Assembly: GCA_036496265.1 (NCBI GenBank)
Contig: DASXLL010000230.1
Location: forward strand, 1 to 42,270
Source of the DNA: CAYLLN01 sp036496265
GTDB taxonomy: Bacteria > Planctomycetota > Planctomycetia > Pirellulales > Pirellulaceae
Reading direction: 5' to 3'
Length of the DNA stretch: 42,270 nt
Shown here: piece by piece, positions 18,150 through 26,742 of the stretch
Position numbering within the stretch: the first letter of the stretch is position 1
Layout: each line of letters begins with the position of its first letter
Made by a program: the position numbers and the translations under genes
Notes under the pieces: generated by a model
Told to the model about the DNA's origin: nothing
Databases searched by the model: none
What the model saw: the letters and a program-made list of their open reading frames with translations, nothing else

Positions 18150-18349
18150 GAATCAATACCCTGCCTCAAACGGTCCCTCGTTGCTCAACAGCACGCGCAA
18201 TTCCGGCTGTGGCGAAAGCCAGGGAGCATCCTGGGTTCGTCGCACAATGCAGGTGCGGCGGCGAAACCGATTATGTAGCCAACAACGATGCCGCAAACAA
18301 TGAAGCGCCAATAGATTCCACGGCTTGGCATGACGCCGTGGATTGTAGC

Positions 18350-19075
18350 TTAAGGGGCGGCGTTTGGTTGGAAAGCCGCCGGTGTTGACCGCGACGCGCT
18401 TAATTCGGGCAGGGAGTTGCTGCGGACAGCGGTGCGATTGGTGGAGGGAGCAAAATCGGGCTTGCGGACGAGGTCCCAGCCGGAAGCGGTGACGCGGAAC
18501 TCGTATTGGCCACCGGTGAGGTCTTGTTGGGTGCTACCGAAGCGAGCGCCGCGGTCGTATTGAACGATGCGGTGGGTCTTTCCGACAAAGGTGCGCGTGG
18601 CGCCGTCGGTCAGCTCGACATCTTGGCCGTCGATCAGAAACGAAACCGGCAGGCCAGCGCTGCCGACGTTGCGAATCACAATCCGGTCGTCGATTGACGA
18701 GCTACCGGTCAGCGACGGCACACTGTTGGCCGCGAGCGTGCCGGATGTCGGCGGGCTGGTTGCGGAATAAGGCGTTCCCGGCGTCACGGGCTGAATCGTT
18801 TGCGGCTGAATATAGACGGGCTGCACCACGGGCTGCACAATTGGCTGAGGGGCGTAAACGACCGCGGGTGGTCCGTACCAGCCGGGGCCCCAGCCAGGTC
18901 CCCAAAAGGGGCTGTAGCCATAGCCAAAGGACCAGCGAGTGCCGCCATGATGATGGCCACCGCCGGAGCCGACCGAAAACCCGAACGCCTGAGCGTGGCT
19001 GCTTGTGGGCAACGTCGCATTCAAACCGGCGATGATCACGAAGAGCGCCAACAGCTTCCAGAAAGTACCGGTCAT
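18350..19075 (-). CDS. Secreted protein of unknown function, Gly/Trp/Tyr-rich N-terminal part
   Basis: 241 residues with a Sec signal peptide (about 1-28, cleavage near SSHA-QA). The mature N-terminus is rich in Gly, His, Trp, Tyr and Pro (GWGPGWYGPP), followed by a Pro/Gln/Val repeat stretch (QPIVQPVVQPVYIQP). The second half, about 125-210, looks like a compact beta domain (IVIRNVGSAGLPVSFLIDGQ, then TRTFVGKTHRIVQYDRG). I do not recognise the family; similar composition is common in exported planctomycete proteins. It lies downstream of uppS on the same strand but 244 bases away. Confidence 0.75.
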   Translation of the reverse strand: MTGTFWKLLALFVIIAGLNATLPTSSHAQAFGFSVGSGGGHHHGGTRWSFGYGYSPFWGPGWGPGWYGPPAVVYAPQPIVQPVVQPVYIQPQTIQPVTPGTPYSATSPPTSGTLAANSVPSLTGSSSIDDRIVIRNVGSAGLPVSFLIDGQDVELTDGATRTFVGKTHRIVQYDRGARFGSTQQDLTGGQYEFRVTASGWDLVRKPDFAPSTNRTAVRSNSLPELSASRSTPAAFQPNAAP

Positions 19076-19319
19076 GACGGCGAAGCCTCCGAATGTTCCG
19101 ACTGTGCGTGTCGCACTGACGAATACGGGCGCGGCGATTGATTTCGCAGTTTTTCGCGACGCACGGACCGTTACACCAGCGCGAAAAGCACTCTAAAGCG
19201 CAGTATGTACCGTTTTCATCGACCAAAGGGCAGGCCAGACATGCGAAATGGGGCGACTCAACCGCCGCTAGCAACGCTGGCGGTTGTAGCGACGAGCACC
19301 AACAGGTGATGCCGTGGCT

Positions 19320-20075
19320 TTACCCGCTTAACCCGCCGAATTTACGATCGCGGGCGGCAAAATCGCGAATGGCCTGATGAAAATCGGCGATTTCGAACTC
19401 GGGCCAGCAGCGGTCGGTGACCCAGAGCTCGGCGTAGCTGATTTGCCAGAGGAGAAAATTGCTGACGCGCATTTCGCCGGCGGTGCGAATGAGCAAGTCG
19501 GGGTCGGACATGCCGGCGGAGTAGAGATGGGCGGCAATCGTGCGCTCGTCGATCGACTGGGGGTCGAGTTGCCCGGCTTGAGCCTCGGTCGCAATCTGAC
19601 GGACGGCATCGACGATCTCGCTACGAGCGCCGTAGTTGATGGCGAGGCACAGGCGGGTGCCGCTATTGGTGGCGCTCAACTCGACGGTCTTGTCCATTTC
19701 GGCCAAGGTGTGATCGGGAATGCCATCGCGGCGGCCGATGACACTGACGATGACGTTCTGCCGCATGATCGTAGAACGCTCTTCGATCATGTACTGTTCG
19801 AGCAGGTGCATGAGGAAGTCGAGCTCGCGCTGCGGCCGCTTCCAGTTCTCGCTCGACAGACAGTACAACGTGAGCTGCTCCAGATGCAGCCGGGCGGCTT
19901 CTTCGACGGTGCGGCGGACGCTGGCGACGCCGCGGCGGTGGCCTTCGACCCGCGGCAGATGCCGCCGCTGCGCCCAGCGGCCATTGCCATCCATGATGAT
20001 GGCGACGTGACGCGGAAGGCGATCCGCGGGAACGTCGGCGAGCGGCTCAGCAACAGTAGAGAGAGTGGCAGTCAC
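19320..20075 (-). CDS. uppS: Isoprenyl transferase (undecaprenyl diphosphate synthase family)
   Basis: Cis-prenyltransferase that builds the C55 lipid carrier for cell-wall and polysaccharide synthesis; peripheral to the membrane. 251 residues. The hallmark HVAIIMDGNGRWA is at 23-35 with catalytic Asp29. SSENWKRP, INYGARSEI and the C-terminal DPDLLIRTAGEMRVSNFLLWQ are all present; in the last motif TAGEMR replaces the more usual TGGELR. Start at 20075 is an ATG with a normal-length leader. The usual partner cdsA is not downstream, so the common uppS-cdsA operon is not seen. Confidence 0.95.
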   Translation of the reverse strand: MTATLSTVAEPLADVPADRLPRHVAIIMDGNGRWAQRRHLPRVEGHRRGVASVRRTVEEAARLHLEQLTLYCLSSENWKRPQRELDFLMHLLEQYMIEERSTIMRQNVIVSVIGRRDGIPDHTLAEMDKTVELSATNSGTRLCLAINYGARSEIVDAVRQIATEAQAGQLDPQSIDERTIAAHLYSAGMSDPDLLIRTAGEMRVSNFLLWQISYAELWVTDRCWPEFEIADFHQAIRDFAARDRKFGGLSG

Positions 20076-20127
20076 GGGACCGTCCGAGTCGATAACGAGA
20101 TTTCAATATTGTACTCAAACCGACTCG

Positions 20128-20586
20128 TCAAAGAGACTTTCGCGGCGGCAACGAGTGCAATTCAATCTCCGGCGGATGTTCGCCCATTGCAACCCACATT
20201 CCTCGAAGGCGGATTAACTGTGGACGATTCATTCGCAGCGCACTGATCGTGGCACGGCCCGTGCCTGTCATAGCTATGATTTCCGTGGCCTCATCGTTCC
20301 AAGCGAAATGATCGGTCCAGGCATCGAGGTGTGGCTGAAATAAACGAACTTCGGTATCCGTTTCCGCGTCGGTCGCGACAATTCGATTCGCTTTGCATCG
20401 ATTGCAAGTCGGACAGGCAAGGCACAGATTGGCAAAGTCTGTTTCGCCTTTCTCCGAACGCGGGATAATGTGCTCAATCTCAAACGTGGCAGCGATCAAG
20501 CGCTCTGCCGTCCGGCAATAGGCACAGCAATTCAAAAACTGCTGGCGCACCTGGCGTCGCAGAACGGCCGAAACATGAGCGCTCAA
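20128..20586 (-). CDS. HNH endonuclease family protein
   Basis: 152 residues. The HNH/zinc pattern is CAYC (21-24), EIEHIIP (36-42) and NLCLACPTCN (53-62), so the zinc Cys pairs and the catalytic His39 are present. The C-terminal half has no recognised domain. The start appears to be TTG at 20586, overlapping the stop of the small upstream gene by four bases (TTGA), which indicates coupled translation; there is no in-frame ATG before the HNH motif. Small HNH proteins of this form may act in defence, repair or mobile elements; nothing nearby tells which. Confidence 0.82.
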   Translation of the reverse strand: MSAHVSAVLRRQVRQQFLNCCAYCRTAERLIAATFEIEHIIPRSEKGETDFANLCLACPTCNRCKANRIVATDAETDTEVRLFQPHLDAWTDHFAWNDEATEIIAMTGTGRATISALRMNRPQLIRLRGMWVAMGEHPPEIELHSLPPRKSL

Positions 20587-20831
20587 GCTCCTGTCGCTCC
20601 CGCTTTTTGACCAAGGGTAAACCGGGCACGTGTTTTAAGGGTCGTGAGTTGATCAACGCGTGCCACGAGCCGGTCAAGCTCGGCTTGCTCATCAATAGCC
20701 AGTTGGCCTTGGGCGTTACGATCTAAAAGGTCATTGAGGCGCGCCTGAGCCGAAGGAGCCAGAACGCTATCGGCCAATGCCTCAAGTTCGTCGTCACTTA
20801 GACCGGTTAGAAGCTCGGCGTCTCGATTCAT
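20583..20831 (-). CDS. Small helical protein coupled to the HNH gene
   Basis: 82 residues, acidic and predicted to be almost wholly helical (GLSDDELEALADSVLAPSAQ, then a long AELDRLVARVDQL helix). I do not recognise a named family. It ends inside the start codon of the HNH gene, so the two must be made together. It may be an accessory or restraining partner of the nuclease, but this rests on gene order alone. The start ATG is at 20831, with AGGAGG a few bases upstream on the minus strand, a strong ribosome site. Confidence 0.72.
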   Translation of the reverse strand: MNRDAELLTGLSDDELEALADSVLAPSAQARLNDLLDRNAQGQLAIDEQAELDRLVARVDQLTTLKTRARFTLGQKAGATGA

Positions 20832-20958
20832 GCCACTGCACCTCCTAGCTCTATTATATCTGCAACTGCGGGGTGTTTCACAAGCGCGACCGCATTTGAC
20901 AAGAACCTTGGCGAATGCTTTGCTCGAACTGAATTGGATTCCGACACGCTGAAGGCAG

Positions 20959-22281
20959 CTAAGTCAGCTTCGTCTTCCCCGGCATGGCCACCGCCAGCGA
21001 CTCCGGCGGCAGCTTGACGGGTCCAAATTCGTAGGATTCGGGGGTCAGGTCGAGCTTGGAGTTCAGGGCTTCGTCCCAGGTGACGCGCTGGCCGGTGTAG
21101 GTTGCCATGCGGCCCATGATGGCGAGGAGCGTGCTGTAGCACATGTACTGGCCGTTGTTGATCGGCTTGCCGTCGCGGATCGACTTGAAGAGCTCGACGT
21201 GCTCGACGTCGTACATGCTGGGCTTGTCGCCTTTGTAGCGCCACGTTTCGCCGCCCGATGTGATTTCATGCTTGATGACCCGAGCCTGGCCTTTGGTGCC
21301 GAAGATGATGTCCTCCGTCTCGTTTTTGCAGTCGGCCATTTGGCGGGTGAAGGAGAAAACGCGGACGCCGTTGGCCCATTCATACACCACGGCGTGGTGG
21401 TCATAAATATTGCCCCACTGCTCGCCAGTGCGAACCTGGCGGCCGCCGAGACCCGTGGCGGCAACGGGCGGCTGATCGCCCATGAGCCAGAGGGCTTTGT
21501 CGAGGCTGTGGATGTGCTGCTCGACGTTGTGGTCGCCGCTCAACCAGGTGTAGTACATCCAGTTGCGCATCTGATATTCCATCTCGCTCCATTCGGGATG
21601 TTCCTCGCGCGTGCCGCGGTGCCAGAGCGTGCCGGTGAGATAGTTTTCCTGGATCGCGATGATGTCGCCGATCGCTCCGTCTTGAATGCGTTTGATTGTC
21701 TCGCGGACGCCGAGGTCATACCGCCAGCAAAGGCCGGAAACGAGGGCGAGGCCTTTTTGCTTCGCCTGCTCGCTCGTTTTGAGCACTTTGCGGACGCCAG
21801 TCGGATCGACAGCGACCGGCTTTTCACAAAAGACGTGCTTGCCGGCGTCGATGGCGGCTTGCAGGTGCAGCGGGCGGAAGTGGGGCGTGGTACAGAGGAG
21901 GACGACCTTGACGTCGCTGTCCATGACGCGCTTGTAGCCATCGAAGCCGCTGAACAACTTGTCATCCTTCACATCGAATTGCTTTTCAAGTTGCACGCCG
22001 AGTCGTTGCTTTGCTTGACTGAGGCGATCGGGGAAGAGATCGCACATGACGGTCAGCCGATTGCTGGGATCGGCCTTCATGGCGTTCAGCGCCGCGCCCG
22101 AGCCGCGGCCGCCGCAGCCGATAAGGGCGACGTTGACCGTTTCGCTGCCTTGGGCGTGGACGGCGGGAATGGCGCCGAGGGAGGCGACGATGGAAGAGCC
22201 GGCGGCGACGGCAGAGGAGTGTTTGAGAAAGTCGCGACGGGAGGGGGATTCGGCGGCGGGAGTTGAGATAGCAGACGGCAT
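20959..22281 (-). CDS. Tat-exported Gfo/Idh/MocA family oxidoreductase
   Basis: 440 residues. The N-terminus carries a twin-arginine signal, SRRDFLKHSS (14-23), with a hydrophobic segment ending near VHAQ, so the enzyme is exported folded, presumably with its nucleotide bound. The Rossmann motif VALIGCGGRG is at 51-60 and CEKP at 152-155, followed by the conserved RYD segment and DHNVEQHIHSLD in the catalytic domain. Tat-exported members are a hallmark of planctomycetes and related phyla and probably act on sugars or glycosides outside the cytoplasm. It is flanked by bioA upstream and the small helical gene downstream with no functional link visible. Confidence 0.93.
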   Translation of the reverse strand: MPSAISTPAAESPSRRDFLKHSSAVAAGSSIVASLGAIPAVHAQGSETVNVALIGCGGRGSGAALNAMKADPSNRLTVMCDLFPDRLSQAKQRLGVQLEKQFDVKDDKLFSGFDGYKRVMDSDVKVVLLCTTPHFRPLHLQAAIDAGKHVFCEKPVAVDPTGVRKVLKTSEQAKQKGLALVSGLCWRYDLGVRETIKRIQDGAIGDIIAIQENYLTGTLWHRGTREEHPEWSEMEYQMRNWMYYTWLSGDHNVEQHIHSLDKALWLMGDQPPVAATGLGGRQVRTGEQWGNIYDHHAVVYEWANGVRVFSFTRQMADCKNETEDIIFGTKGQARVIKHEITSGGETWRYKGDKPSMYDVEHVELFKSIRDGKPINNGQYMCYSTLLAIMGRMATYTGQRVTWDEALNSKLDLTPESYEFGPVKLPPESLAVAMPGKTKLT

Positions 22282-22335
22282 ATTGGGACGGCTCCTAGGG
22301 AGAGGAATTGCGGGTGGGACTGACAGGTGGCAGTG

Positions 22336-22374
22336 CAGTACAAAGTACTCAGTATTGAGTACTCAGTACAAGTA
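22336..22374 (-). repeat. Degenerate AGTACTCAGTA word repeat
   Basis: Three to four copies of a word near AGTACTCAGTA (with AGTATTGAGTA as a variant) lie between bioA and the Tat oxidoreductase gene. The word is partly self-complementary, so several small hairpins are possible. Confidence 0.75.
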
Positions 22375-22409
22375 TTGGATGAGGGAGAAATCGAGGCGTT
22401 ATCTGGCGG

Positions 22410-23786
22410 TCAAACGCAAACCGCGGCGATGCCGCGCTCGACGGCGACACAGATTTGGCCGAGTTCGGCGAGGGAAATTGCCAACGGCGGCATGATGACG
22501 AGGACGTTACCTAGGGGGCGGAGCCAGACGCCTGCGGCGAGGGCATGCTCACAGACGCGGATGCCGCGTTTTTCTTCCCAAGGGTAGGGCTGTTTTGTTT
22601 GGCGATTGCGGACGAGCTCGATGCCGGCGATGAGGCCGCGCTGGCGGATGTCGCCGACGTGTGGATGGTTGGCGATTCGGGCCAGGTGCTGGGCGAGGCG
22701 GTCAATTTTGGGTTGCAGGTGCTTGAGCGTTTCTTCGTGGTCGAATACTTCGAGTGTGGCGAGGGCGGCCGCGGCGCCAAGCGGGTTACCGCCGTACGTG
22801 TGGCCGTGGAAGAAGGTTTTGGATTCTTCGTAGCGGCCGAGGAAGGCTTCGTAGATTTCGTCGGTCGTTAATGTCGCTGCCAGGGGCAGGTAGCCGCCAG
22901 TGAGGCCTTTGGCGAGGCAGAGAAAATCGGGAACGACGGCTTCGTGCTCACAGGCGAAGAGTTTTCCGGTGCGGCCGAAGCCGACGGCGACTTCATCGGC
23001 GATGAGAAGAACGCCGTATTGCTTCGTGAGGTCGCGGACGCCGCGCAAAAAACCGGGCGGATGGGTGATGATGCCGGCGGCGGCTTGGAGGAGCGGTTCG
23101 ATGACGACGGCGGCGAGCTCGTGGGCGTGATTCTTTAGTGCCGCTTCGAGCTGACCGAGGTAGTAATTGCAGGCGGCGGTTGGCGAGATGCCGGGCGGTG
23201 GCCGGTAGGTGTCGGGAGCGGGCAGGCGGATAACATCGAAGAGTAGCGGCCGGAACATGGCGTGGAAGCGGGCGACGCCGCCGACGCTGACGCTACCAAG
23301 CGTGTCGCCGTGATAGGCATTGTCCCAAGCGAGATACTTCGTGCGGGGCGATTGTTGATACGGCCGGCCAGAGGCCCGCCCCACGTGCTGTCGCCAGTAC
23401 TGGAAGGCCATCTTGAGGGCGACTTCAACCGCCGTGGCGCCATCGTCGGAGAAAAAGACATGATTGAGGCCGGTGGGAGCGAGTTCAACCAGTCGCCGGG
23501 CGAGGCGGATGGTGGTGGGATGGGCCATGCCGAGCAGCGTGACGTGGGCGACTTCGTCGAGCTGGCGGCGGATCGCGGCGTCGATGTGCGGATGGCGATG
23601 ACCGTGGACGTTGCACCAGAGGCTGCTGACGCCGTCGATGTATTCGCGGCCGTCGCAATCGACCAGAGTGCAGCCGTGAGCGCGCTCAATTAAGAGCGGC
23701 TCATACTCGGCCATCTGGGTGAAGGCATGCCAGACGTGGGATTTGTCCCAGTGCTTCAATTGCTCAATGGACGGTGACTCAGCCAT
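22410..23786 (-). CDS. bioA: Adenosylmethionine-8-amino-7-oxononanoate aminotransferase
   Basis: PLP enzyme of biotin synthesis that makes 7,8-diaminopelargonate, using SAM as amino donor; cytoplasmic. 458 residues. Features: WHAFTQM near the N-terminus, SLWCNVHGHRHP, SDDGATAVEVALKMA, AYHGDTLGSVSVGG, IADEVAVGFGRTG (Asp264, Glu265) and the PLP lysine Lys293 in LAKGLTGGYLP. Compared with the usual sequence there is an extra short stretch (about 135-148, VGRASGRPYQQSP) before the YHGDT motif; its DNA resembles the palindromic element at 6274-6296. No other biotin gene is nearby, so bioA is isolated here. Confidence 0.94.
   Translation of the reverse strand: MAESPSIEQLKHWDKSHVWHAFTQMAEYEPLLIERAHGCTLVDCDGREYIDGVSSLWCNVHGHRHPHIDAAIRRQLDEVAHVTLLGMAHPTTIRLARRLVELAPTGLNHVFFSDDGATAVEVALKMAFQYWRQHVGRASGRPYQQSPRTKYLAWDNAYHGDTLGSVSVGGVARFHAMFRPLLFDVIRLPAPDTYRPPPGISPTAACNYYLGQLEAALKNHAHELAAVVIEPLLQAAAGIITHPPGFLRGVRDLTKQYGVLLIADEVAVGFGRTGKLFACEHEAVVPDFLCLAKGLTGGYLPLAATLTTDEIYEAFLGRYEESKTFFHGHTYGGNPLGAAAALATLEVFDHEETLKHLQPKIDRLAQHLARIANHPHVGDIRQRGLIAGIELVRNRQTKQPYPWEEKRGIRVCEHALAAGVWLRPLGNVLVIMPPLAISLAELGQICVAVERGIAAVCV
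23362..23384 (-). repeat. Palindrome-like element inside bioA
   Basis: On the minus strand this 23-base stretch reads GTGGGGCGGGCCTCT then GGCCGGCC and lines up with the element at 6274-6296 with about five differences, keeping the TCT centre and the GTGGGGC edge. It encodes part of the extra stretch in BioA. Confidence 0.5.
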
Positions 23787-23788
23787 CA

Positions 23789-23862
23789 GAGTTCAAGATT
23801 CAAGGTTCAAAGTTCAATGTTCAGAAGCACACTTTGAACTTTGAACTCGGAACTTTGAACTG
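23789..23862 (-). repeat. Inverted GTTCAA/TTGAAC word repeat
   Basis: Left arm (23791-23822) repeats GTTCAAGATTCAAGG-type words; right arm (23831-23860) repeats TTTGAACTTTGAAC-type words. The arms are imperfect reverse complements around an 8-base centre and can form a hairpin. It fills the gap between bioA and the downstream small gene. Confidence 0.85.
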
Positions 23863-23867
23863 TTTTG

Positions 23868-24155
23868 TCACCATTTGACGATGACTTTTTCGTTCAGCGG
23901 CACGCCGAGCATGGCTTTGGCGCTGTCGCTGACGATCGTCAGCTCAAGGAAGCCGCTGGAACCGAGGATGGCCATCAGCGTCATCGGCTGTTCCTCGTGA
24001 TCGGCGGGGTAAATGCCGACGGTCTCATGCTCGTCGCAGATGACTTTGGCCGCGTCGCCGCTGGGAACGCCTTTCAGGCGGTCGTTGGCAATATCGGTGA
24101 CGAGATTGCCCGTCGGACCGTAGGCGGCGATTTTTCCTTCGATCTTTCCCGGCAC
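23868..24155 (-). CDS. Stand-alone C-terminal domain of the SAM hydroxide adenosyltransferase family
   Basis: 95 residues. The pattern GPTGNLVTDIAND, then a mid segment, then MTLMAILGSSGFLELTIVSDSA and the final strand VIVKW corresponds to the C-terminal domain of the enzyme family (formerly DUF62) that splits S-adenosylmethionine with hydroxide. The large N-terminal catalytic domain is absent, and no frame upstream encodes it. GTG at 24155 has AGGAG seven bases upstream, so I prefer it to the ATG at 24176. It may be a free-standing ligand-binding or multimer-forming domain. Divergent from the metallohydrolase gene, 93 bases away. Confidence 0.75.
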   Translation of the reverse strand: MPGKIEGKIAAYGPTGNLVTDIANDRLKGVPSGDAAKVICDEHETVGIYPADHEEQPMTLMAILGSSGFLELTIVSDSAKAMLGVPLNEKVIVKW

Positions 24156-24248
24156 AATCCTGCTCCTGTGACACATCCCCGGACTGATTGTAAGGATTCG
24201 CTAGCAGCCGGCCAACCCTCTCGCGGCGGGCGATGCTAGACTTAAACC

Positions 24249-25793
24249 ATGCCTATTCGCGAGCTCTTTTCGATCCTCGCTCTTGCTGTTTCGGCGACAA
24301 TCGCCGCAGCCGCGGACAAGGGCCGGCTGGAGGTACATATTGTCGATAAGGGGAGCGGGCAGCAGATCGCGGCGCGGATGCACCTGAAGGATCAACACGG
24401 CAAACTGGTTAGGCCGCCGAAGGTTCCATTTTGGAAGGACCATTTTGCGATCGACGGGACGATTGTGTTCGAGCTGCCGCTGGGAACCTACGCGTTCGAG
24501 CTGGAGGCGGGGCCTGAATGTAAGTTTCAGACGGGTTACTTCACGCTGGAGCGGAACGCCAACGACACGAAGACGATCGAGGTGCAGCGGTTCGTGGACA
24601 TGAAAAAGGAAGGTTGGTGGTCGGGCGATCTGCACATTCATCGGCCGGTGGAAGATATCGAGCTGTTGATGCGGGCCGAGGACTTGCACATTGGGCCGGT
24701 GATTACCTGGTGGGCCAATCGGCAGCGCTTTAAGGACGAGAGCCCGACGAAGAAGTCGTTAACACGGTTCGACGGTGATCGATTCTATTCTCCACTCGCC
24801 GGCGAGGATGAACGCGACGGTGGCGCGCTGCTGTTTTTCAATTTGCCGCAGCCGCTGCCGTTGGCTGGGGCGAGACCGGAATATCCGTGCGCAGCGAAGT
24901 TCGCCGAAATGGCTCTGCAAACGCCGGATGTACACATCGATGCCGAGAAGCCATTTTGGTGGGACATGCCGGTGTGGGTCGCCAATGGCAAGGTGCATTC
25001 GATGGGGCTGGCGAACAATCATCAGCAACGCGATGGGATGCTTGATAACGAGGCATGGGGGAAACCGCGGGATGCGGCAATTTATCAATCGCCGCAAGGC
25101 AACGGACGGTGGTCGGAGCACATTTATTACGAGCTTCTGAACTGCGGCTTGCGGATTCCGCCGTCCGCCGGGAGCGCATCGGGAGTGTTGCCGAATCCGG
25201 TCGGATACAACCGGGTTTATGTGCATTGCGGCGAGGAGCTGACGTGGGAGAGATGGTGGGAGGGGCTGAGGCAGGGAAAGGTCGTGGTGACGAATGGACC
25301 GATGCTCAGGCCGCGGGTGTTTGGTCCGGGCGCGGAGCAAGAGGGTGCGATGCCGGGGCATGTGTTTCATGCGGAGCGAGGCCAAAGCGTCGAGCTACAA
25401 GTTGCGCTGAACCTTTCGACGCGCGACCCGATCGAATATCTCGAAATCGTTCAAGACGGGCATACGATTCAAGACGTGCGATTGGATCAGTGGGCGAAGG
25501 CGGGGGGAAAATTGCCGCCGGTGAAGTTTGATCGGAGCGGCTGGTTCCTGATTAAGGCGGTGGCGAGCAATCCAAAGACGTTTCGGTTCGCGAGTACGGG
25601 GCCGTATTACGTGGAAATCGGCTATGAGCCGCGGGTGAGCAAAAAGGCGGCCCAGTTCTTTTGCGATTGGGTTTATGAGCGAGCGGGGCGGCTTAAACTT
25701 GACGACCCGACACAGAAAGAGGAAGTCTTGCAGTATCATCGCCAGGCGCGGGATTTTTGGCGGAAGAAGCTGGAAGCAGCCAACGCGGAATAG
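24249..25793 (+). CDS. CehA/McbA family metallohydrolase, secreted
   Basis: 514 residues with a Sec signal peptide (about 1-22, ending AAA-AD). An N-terminal beta-sandwich-like region (about 25-115: LEVHIVDKGSGQQIAARMHL) precedes a PHP-type metal site, WWSGDLHIHRP (123-133; His129, His131), typical of the CehA/McbA family. Later segments include MGLANNHQQRDG and GYNRVYVHCGEELTWERWWEGL. The protein probably acts in the periplasm on an ester or phosphoester, but the substrate is unknown; the name comes from carbaryl and microcin relatives and need not reflect function here. Start ATG at 24249. Confidence 0.85.
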   Translation: MPIRELFSILALAVSATIAAAADKGRLEVHIVDKGSGQQIAARMHLKDQHGKLVRPPKVPFWKDHFAIDGTIVFELPLGTYAFELEAGPECKFQTGYFTLERNANDTKTIEVQRFVDMKKEGWWSGDLHIHRPVEDIELLMRAEDLHIGPVITWWANRQRFKDESPTKKSLTRFDGDRFYSPLAGEDERDGGALLFFNLPQPLPLAGARPEYPCAAKFAEMALQTPDVHIDAEKPFWWDMPVWVANGKVHSMGLANNHQQRDGMLDNEAWGKPRDAAIYQSPQGNGRWSEHIYYELLNCGLRIPPSAGSASGVLPNPVGYNRVYVHCGEELTWERWWEGLRQGKVVVTNGPMLRPRVFGPGAEQEGAMPGHVFHAERGQSVELQVALNLSTRDPIEYLEIVQDGHTIQDVRLDQWAKAGGKLPPVKFDRSGWFLIKAVASNPKTFRFASTGPYYVEIGYEPRVSKKAAQFFCDWVYERAGRLKLDDPTQKEEVLQYHRQARDFWRKKLEAANAE

Positions 25794-25797
25794 GGCA

Positions 25798-25830
25798 AAG
25801 GCTTGAGACTTGAGACCTGAGACTTGAGAA
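25798..25830 (+). repeat. Degenerate GACTTGA word repeat
   Basis: Three to four copies of a word near GCTTGAGACTTGAGACC, varying by single bases, directly after the metallohydrolase stop. No clear inverted partner is visible. Confidence 0.75.
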
Positions 25831-25873
25831 ATAGTACCGCGAAAGTCCACAAACGAAAGTCTAAAGCCGTCGT

Positions 25874-26737
25874 ATGTCGTGGAGGGATCTGTATCCGTTC
25901 GAGTCGCGGTTCATGGATGTTGGCGGACAGCGGCTGCATTACATCGAAGAGGGCGCAGGCGAACCACTGCTGTTCGTACACGGCAATCCGACGTGGTCGT
26001 TTTATTGGCGGGATCTGATTTTGGGGCTACGCGATCGATATCGCTGCGTGGCGGTCGATCACATCGGCTGCGGGCTGTCGGATAAGCCGCAGCGGTATGA
26101 ATACACGTTGCAGCGGCGCATTAGCGATCTCGTGGAGGTCGTGCAGCGATTGGATTTGCGGGGCGCGACGCTGGTGGCGCACGACTGGGGCGGGGCGATT
26201 GGGCTGGGAACGGTGCAGCAGTTGAGGGAGCGGTTTGGGCGGATTGTTTTATTCAATACGGGCGCGTTTCCGCCGCCGTTTGTGCCGTGGCGAATCGCGG
26301 CTTGCCGAATTCCGGTTTTCGGAACAATTGCGATGCGCGGCGTGAACGCGTTTGCGCGAGCGGCGCTGTCGATGGCGGTGGAGAAACATGAGCGAATGAG
26401 GGCGGATGTGCAGGCGGGGCTGCTTGCGCCTTACGATAGTTGGCAGAACCGCGTGGCAATTGATGCGTTTGTCAAAGATATTCCGTTTTCACCGCGGCAC
26501 CCGACGTGGAGGACGCTCGAGCGCATCGAGGCCGGTCTGACTTCACTGGGAACGATGCCAATTCAACTGATTTGGGGCATGCGTGATTGGTGTTTTCGGC
26601 CGGAGTGTTTAGAGCGGTTTATTCGGCATTGGCCCGAGGCGGAGGTGCAGCGGTTGGAAGATTGCGGGCATTATGTGGTCGAGGACGCGCATGAGCGGAT
26701 CGTGCCGCTGATGCGGGATTTTTTGGAGCTAAAATAA
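25874..26737 (+). CDS. Alpha/beta hydrolase, haloalkane dehalogenase/OleB-like
   Basis: 287 residues, cytoplasmic. The nucleophile elbow is AHDWGGAIG with Asp104 in place of Ser, and the oxyanion motif is HGNPTWSFYWR (36-46). The acid is probably the Asp of WGMRDWCF and the base the His of DCGHYVVED. An Asp nucleophile and the HGNPTW motif occur in haloalkane dehalogenases and in OleB-type beta-lactone decarboxylases. No ole genes are nearby, so I leave the activity open. The CitG-like gene starts 5 bases after its stop, so they are co-transcribed. Confidence 0.85.
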   Translation: MSWRDLYPFESRFMDVGGQRLHYIEEGAGEPLLFVHGNPTWSFYWRDLILGLRDRYRCVAVDHIGCGLSDKPQRYEYTLQRRISDLVEVVQRLDLRGATLVAHDWGGAIGLGTVQQLRERFGRIVLFNTGAFPPPFVPWRIAACRIPVFGTIAMRGVNAFARAALSMAVEKHERMRADVQAGLLAPYDSWQNRVAIDAFVKDIPFSPRHPTWRTLERIEAGLTSLGTMPIQLIWGMRDWCFRPECLERFIRHWPEAEVQRLEDCGHYVVEDAHERIVPLMRDFLELK

Positions 26738-26742
26738 AATCG

